A DNA stretch of 23,974 nucleotides from JAGPFW01 sp964535155 (lineage in GTDB: Bacteria; Patescibacteriota; WWE3; UBA101185; UBA10185): positions 1 through 23,974 of the forward strand of contig CAZHSR010000010.1 of NCBI GenBank assembly GCA_964535155.1, in the 5' to 3' direction. A program made the translations under genes and the position numbers. Positions 20,819-23,974 of the stretch are shown one piece after another. Within the stretch, counting starts at the first letter, position 1. Each line of letters starts with the position of its first letter. The notes beneath the pieces are model-generated. The model made no database searches. It was not told the DNA's origin and saw only the letters and a list, made by a program, of their open reading frames with translations.

Positions 20819-23506
20819 TTACCTCGTATCCCTCACATACCCCGCCGTCCTATTTGCAAAGTATTTAGTCACATCCAAAATCACAGTCAAAGCCAAACTC
20901 ACACCAATTGCTATACTCCAAGAAGTCAGCCCCACGGCTACAGTTCCAAAAATCACTTGAGCGGGCTTCACATACATAATTATTAAAGTTGCCACCACCG
21001 AAACTCCCGAAGCCCAAACCAGCGACATATTTACAAAAGGCGATCTTGTTAAAACCAGTTTTCTAAACGACCTAAATGCAAAGGCGGCAACTATTTCCAT
21101 TATGATTAGTGCTAATAAAGCTGTTGTCCTTGCAAATTCCTGCGATTCTCCAAAAATATTAAAGTCCAAATAGTATGCCAACAAAGTAAACACTGCCATT
21201 ACCAATCCTGAAATTCCAATGGCTATATACAATGACTTATTTAAAATCCCAGAATTTTTTCTTGGCAACTCAAGCATTATGTCTTTTGAAGTTGGATTTA
21301 AGCCTAACATTATGGCAGGGATATTATCGGTTACAAGGTTCATAAATAAAATTTGGATAGACAAAAGCATTGGCATGCCCCAACCTAATCTGGGGGCTAA
21401 AACAACGCCTACCAGAAGGATTAGAAGTTCCGCAATGTTGGCTGATAACTGGTAAGAAACAAATTTTCTAATATTGTTATAAATAGTTCGCCCTTCTGCT
21501 ACGGCATGAATAATATTGCTAAAGTTGTCATCTTTTAAGGTTAAATCCGCCGTGGATCTAGAAACATCCGTACCTGTTTTACCCATGGCAATCCCAATAT
21601 GAGCTTCTTTTAAAGCAGGGGCATCATTTACACCGTCCCCTGTCATGGCAACAATTTCATCGTGAGTTTTTAGGAGCCTAACTATTCTTAATTTATGTTC
21701 TGGAGTGACTCTTGCAAAAACCTGAGCCTCTTTAATTGCTATGGAAAGTTCTTCATCGCTTAAGGCGTCTATTTCTTTTCCAACTAAAACGCTACCATTT
21801 AAGCCGATTTGCTTGGCAATAGCTGCAGCGGTTTCTCTATTATCTCCCGTTATCATTTTTACTTTTATCCCAGCCCTTTCCGCAGTTTTAATAGCTTCTG
21901 CTACTTCTGGGCGAGGGGAGTCTTCCAATGCAACCACGCCCAAGAACACAAAATCTTCCTCTTTGTAATCTCTATCTAACGACGCTAGTTTTTTATACCC
22001 TATTGCCAAAGTTCTGTAAGCATGTTTTGCCATTTCTTGTTGCATTTCTTCTAGTTTGGCTCTTAAAGCAGGACTAAATTCAACCTCTCTTCCGTCTTTT
22101 AAAACTCTGGTACATTTTTCAATTAAAATTTCGGGAGCGCCTTTTGTATAAACAATATTTTCACCATTTTCAGCAGTGTATAAAACGGACATCATTTTTC
22201 TTTCCGAATTAAAGGGGTATTCGCCCCCAATTTCGCCATTGTGATCTTCTTTAAAAACGCCAGCTTTTGCTCCAAGTACTAGTAAGGCCACCTCGGTGGG
22301 AGTGCCTAAGCCTCTATATTCATGGTCGTCTCCAGTTCTTTCAATTTGAGCGTCGTTACAAACTACTCCAGACTCAATTAAAAGCTTTATAGCTTGGGAA
22401 TTTGCCAAATCGATGGGATTTTTGTCTTTAGTAATTTTTCCATGTGCTACATAGCCAGTGCCTTCAACTTCGTACAAAGTGTTGTCAGCAAAAATAAATT
22501 TAACTGTCATTTCTCCTCTGGTAATAGTGCCCGTTTTATCTGTGCAAATGACTGTTGTTTCGCCAAGAGTTTCTATAATAGACATTCGGTTTACAATGAC
22601 ATTTTTGTCAGACATCCTTTTTGCTCCCATTGCAAGGGAGGTAATTAGGACTACAGGAAATCCTTCTGGAAAGGCAGAAACGGCTATGGCTATCATTAAA
22701 ATTAAGGCGTCCACTATTAAGGCTTGATTTATAACAGGAGCTTCTATAACCATTAGAACGGCTGTTAAAACGGAAAAGACTATAGCAATAACTACCATTA
22801 CTTTGGCAATGTCATTTACCTTTTTTTGTAATGGAAGTTCTTTTTCGGCACTAGAAATAAGATGTGCAATTTCCCCAAATTTTGTATTCATTCCCGTGTG
22901 AATTACTTTTGCAAGGCACTTTCCATTAACAATAAAGGTTCCCATAAGTACTGTATTTTCATCATTTATTTCTGCCTCACATGTTTTTGGATCTTCCAAA
23001 AGAATAGGGTCACATTCAATCGCTTTCTTTGTAACTTCCCTTGATTCACCTGTTAAAGCAGCCTCATTTACTCGCAAATCTCGACTTTCCAAAATTACAG
23101 CATCCGCAGGAATTTTTTCTCCATTTCCAAGGACCAAAATGTCACCTGGTACTATCTCTTCCGAAGGGACTTCCACTTTATGACCATCTCTTAAAACAAT
23201 AGTTACAGGCATTAAAAGCTTTTTTAGGCTACTAACCGACTCTTCCGCTTTGTATTCCTGCACAAATCCAACAATAATGACGCAAAAAATTACTGCCAAA
23301 ATTGTGTAAGCAGTAATATCTTTTCCTACAATAAAAGAAGTTATTGCTGCTACAAAAAGCATGTACACCATGAAATTACTCTTTATTTGACGCATTAAAA
23401 TTTGAAATGGAGTTATCTTGTTTCGATCTTCAATTTCATTAAGACCATATTGTTTTAATAATTCTTGAGCTTTTTGGGTTGTAAGACCAGAAAATTTATT
23501 GGGCAT
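20819..23506 (-). CDS. P2-type cation-transporting ATPase, Ca2+-ATPase-like
   Basis: From the ATG at 23506 the protein has 895 residues. TGES (152-155) is the actuator motif, DKTGT (323-327) holds the phosphorylated Asp, KGAPE (455-459) lies in the nucleotide domain and TGDGVNDAP (622-630) is the hinge. Membrane ligands resemble SERCA: PEGFP (280-284) in M4, NIAE (690-693) in M5 and NLVTD (723-727) in M6, so Ca2+ is the best guess and Mn2+ is possible. It would export the cation across the membrane using ATP. A TTG ten codons upstream (23536) is possible, but the ATG is preferred because TG-A-TAAAAT ends eight bases before it. A bidirectional terminator follows. Confidence 0.93.
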   Translation of the reverse strand: MPNKFSGLTTQKAQELLKQYGLNEIEDRNKITPFQILMRQIKSNFMVYMLFVAAITSFIVGKDITAYTILAVIFCVIIVGFVQEYKAEESVSSLKKLLMPVTIVLRDGHKVEVPSEEIVPGDILVLGNGEKIPADAVILESRDLRVNEAALTGESREVTKKAIECDPILLEDPKTCEAEINDENTVLMGTFIVNGKCLAKVIHTGMNTKFGEIAHLISSAEKELPLQKKVNDIAKVMVVIAIVFSVLTAVLMVIEAPVINQALIVDALILMIAIAVSAFPEGFPVVLITSLAMGAKRMSDKNVIVNRMSIIETLGETTVICTDKTGTITRGEMTVKFIFADNTLYEVEGTGYVAHGKITKDKNPIDLANSQAIKLLIESGVVCNDAQIERTGDDHEYRGLGTPTEVALLVLGAKAGVFKEDHNGEIGGEYPFNSERKMMSVLYTAENGENIVYTKGAPEILIEKCTRVLKDGREVEFSPALRAKLEEMQQEMAKHAYRTLAIGYKKLASLDRDYKEEDFVFLGVVALEDSPRPEVAEAIKTAERAGIKVKMITGDNRETAAAIAKQIGLNGSVLVGKEIDALSDEELSIAIKEAQVFARVTPEHKLRIVRLLKTHDEIVAMTGDGVNDAPALKEAHIGIAMGKTGTDVSRSTADLTLKDDNFSNIIHAVAEGRTIYNNIRKFVSYQLSANIAELLILLVGVVLAPRLGWGMPMLLSIQILFMNLVTDNIPAIMLGLNPTSKDIMLELPRKNSGILNKSLYIAIGISGLVMAVFTLLAYYLDFNIFGESQEFARTTALLALIIMEIVAAFAFRSFRKLVLTRSPFVNMSLVWASGVSVVATLIIMYVKPAQVIFGTVAVGLTSWSIAIGVSLALTVILDVTKYFANRTAGYVRDTR

Positions 23507-23514
23507 TAAAGACC

Positions 23515-23523
23515 ATTTTATCA
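23515..23523 (-). promoter_or_regulatory. Extended -10 promoter of the ATPase gene, leaderless type
   Basis: On the minus strand TG (23523-23522), A, TAAAAT (23520-23515), then eight bases to the ATG at 23506. It lies inside the TTG-extended reading frame, which argues against the TTG start. Confidence 0.55.
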
Positions 23524-23624
23524 GTTTGACCTGCAACTACAAGTGTGCTAATTTATCATTGTTAGAAAAGTTAAAAGTTGTAAAAGAGTGGGGAAACCCA
23601 CTTTCTTTATATATAGAATAGGAT

Positions 23625-23630
23625 TACAAT
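23625..23630 (+). promoter_or_regulatory. -10 element of nusA
   Basis: TACAAT ends six bases before the ATG at 23637, consistent with a leaderless mRNA. An alternative TAGAAT lies at 23614-23619 and would give a leader of only about ten nt without a Shine-Dalgarno sequence. Confidence 0.45.
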
Positions 23631-23636
23631 AAGAAT

Positions 23637-23974
23637 ATGGCAGTAACAACAGAATTTTATGCAGCAGTAAACCAAGTAGCCGCAGAACGTGGTATTCCTG
23701 TGGAAGTTGTTTTGGAATCTATCCAAGAAGCTTTAATAATGGCTTACAGAAAAGATTTTGGTGAGGGATTGGCTGCTGATGTTGAAATTACAGCAGAATT
23801 AGACCCTGCAACAGGTGAAGCCGCAGTTTTTAAAGACGGAAAGGATGTAACCCCTTCTGGGTTTGGAAGAATTGCAGCTCAAACCGCAAAACAAGTAATT
23901 TTGCAAAAAATCCGTGAGACAGAAAAAGAAGCCATTATGGAGGAATATTCCGAAATGATAGGCACAATTTTAAC
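23637..23974 (+). CDS. nusA: Transcription factor NusA, N-terminal part (3' end outside window)
   Basis: The frame is open from the ATG at 23637 to the right edge, 112 codons. The N-terminal RNA-polymerase-binding domain is recognisable: FYAAVNQVAAERGIPVEVV followed by LESIQEALIMAYRK (about 6-38), then a beta-rich segment ending with GRIAAQTAKQVILQKIRETEKEAI (about 81-104), the conserved helix pattern of NusA. NusA controls pausing, termination and antitermination. The S1 and KH domains would lie beyond the window. The gene diverges from the ATPase gene. Confidence 0.93.
   Translation, partial: MAVTTEFYAAVNQVAAERGIPVEVVLESIQEALIMAYRKDFGEGLAADVEITAELDPATGEAAVFKDGKDVTPSGFGRIAAQTAKQVILQKIRETEKEAIMEEYSEMIGTIL

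Noticed and set aside
23507..23536. TTG start adding ten residues to the ATPase
   Set aside because: The extension spans an extended -10 element that ends eight bases before the ATG at 23506. The residues MPNKFSGLTTQKA from the ATG are a typical P2-ATPase start.

Overview
The window is a low-GC bacterial chromosome segment read with the standard bacterial code. It has compact genes, short or overlapping junctions, several short membrane or exported proteins of unknown function, and no obvious mobile element or CRISPR array. The gene content (greA, lysS, serS, uppP, secA, yvcK, nusA, VanW and NYN proteins, an M3 peptidase, a P-type ATPase), the divergent class II synthetase motifs and the many leaderless-looking starts suggest a Patescibacteria/CPR organism, perhaps Microgenomates or Katanobacteria. 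That placement is an inference from general appearance, not from a marker-gene search.

Layout. 1-2908 (minus): an M3 oligoendopeptidase followed by a single-pass membrane protein that runs off the left edge. 3078-8155 (plus): greA with an attenuator-like leader, lysS, a 63-residue ORF, serS, a spermidine-synthase-like methyltransferase fold and uppP. The ORF/serS and serS/methyltransferase pairs overlap as TAATG. 8182-10117: an accessory stretch with three tandem small zinc-ribbon paralogues (minus; one has only 56 codons), a 233-residue protein whose motif order resembles the lyase domain of class III/IV lanthipeptide synthetases, and an unrecognised acidic protein. 10216-14760: secA, a convergent nucleotidyltransferase overlapping the secA 3' end, yvcK and a small exported protein. 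14771-17135 (minus): a NYN-domain protein and a VanW-family cell-wall protein. 17283-17356: tRNA-Gln(CTG). 17429-20485 (plus): a RhuM-Fic fusion, an HD-domain phosphohydrolase, a short VIT/CCC1-like membrane protein and a membrane-anchored protein with atypical base composition and a strong terminator. 20819-23506 (minus): a P2-type, Ca2+-ATPase-like pump. 23637-end: the start of nusA.

The main window-wide pattern is promoter-start spacing. About a dozen genes have a -10 hexamer, often the extended form TGnTAnnnT, ending 5-9 nt before the start codon. Transcripts would then begin at or next to the ATG. Others (greA, the zinc-ribbon cluster, the 165-residue ORF, the NYN gene and the 136-residue membrane protein) have a real leader with a Shine-Dalgarno sequence. 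The pattern resolves two doubtful starts: lysS at 3606 and the ATPase at 23506.

Functionally the window mixes core information processing (GreA, NusA, LysRS, SerRS, tRNA-Gln), envelope biogenesis (UppP, SecA, VanW, YvcK) and accessory genes. The best candidates for something undescribed are the orphan lyase-like protein beside the zinc-ribbon trio, the greA leader attenuator, and the leaderless promoter architecture itself.
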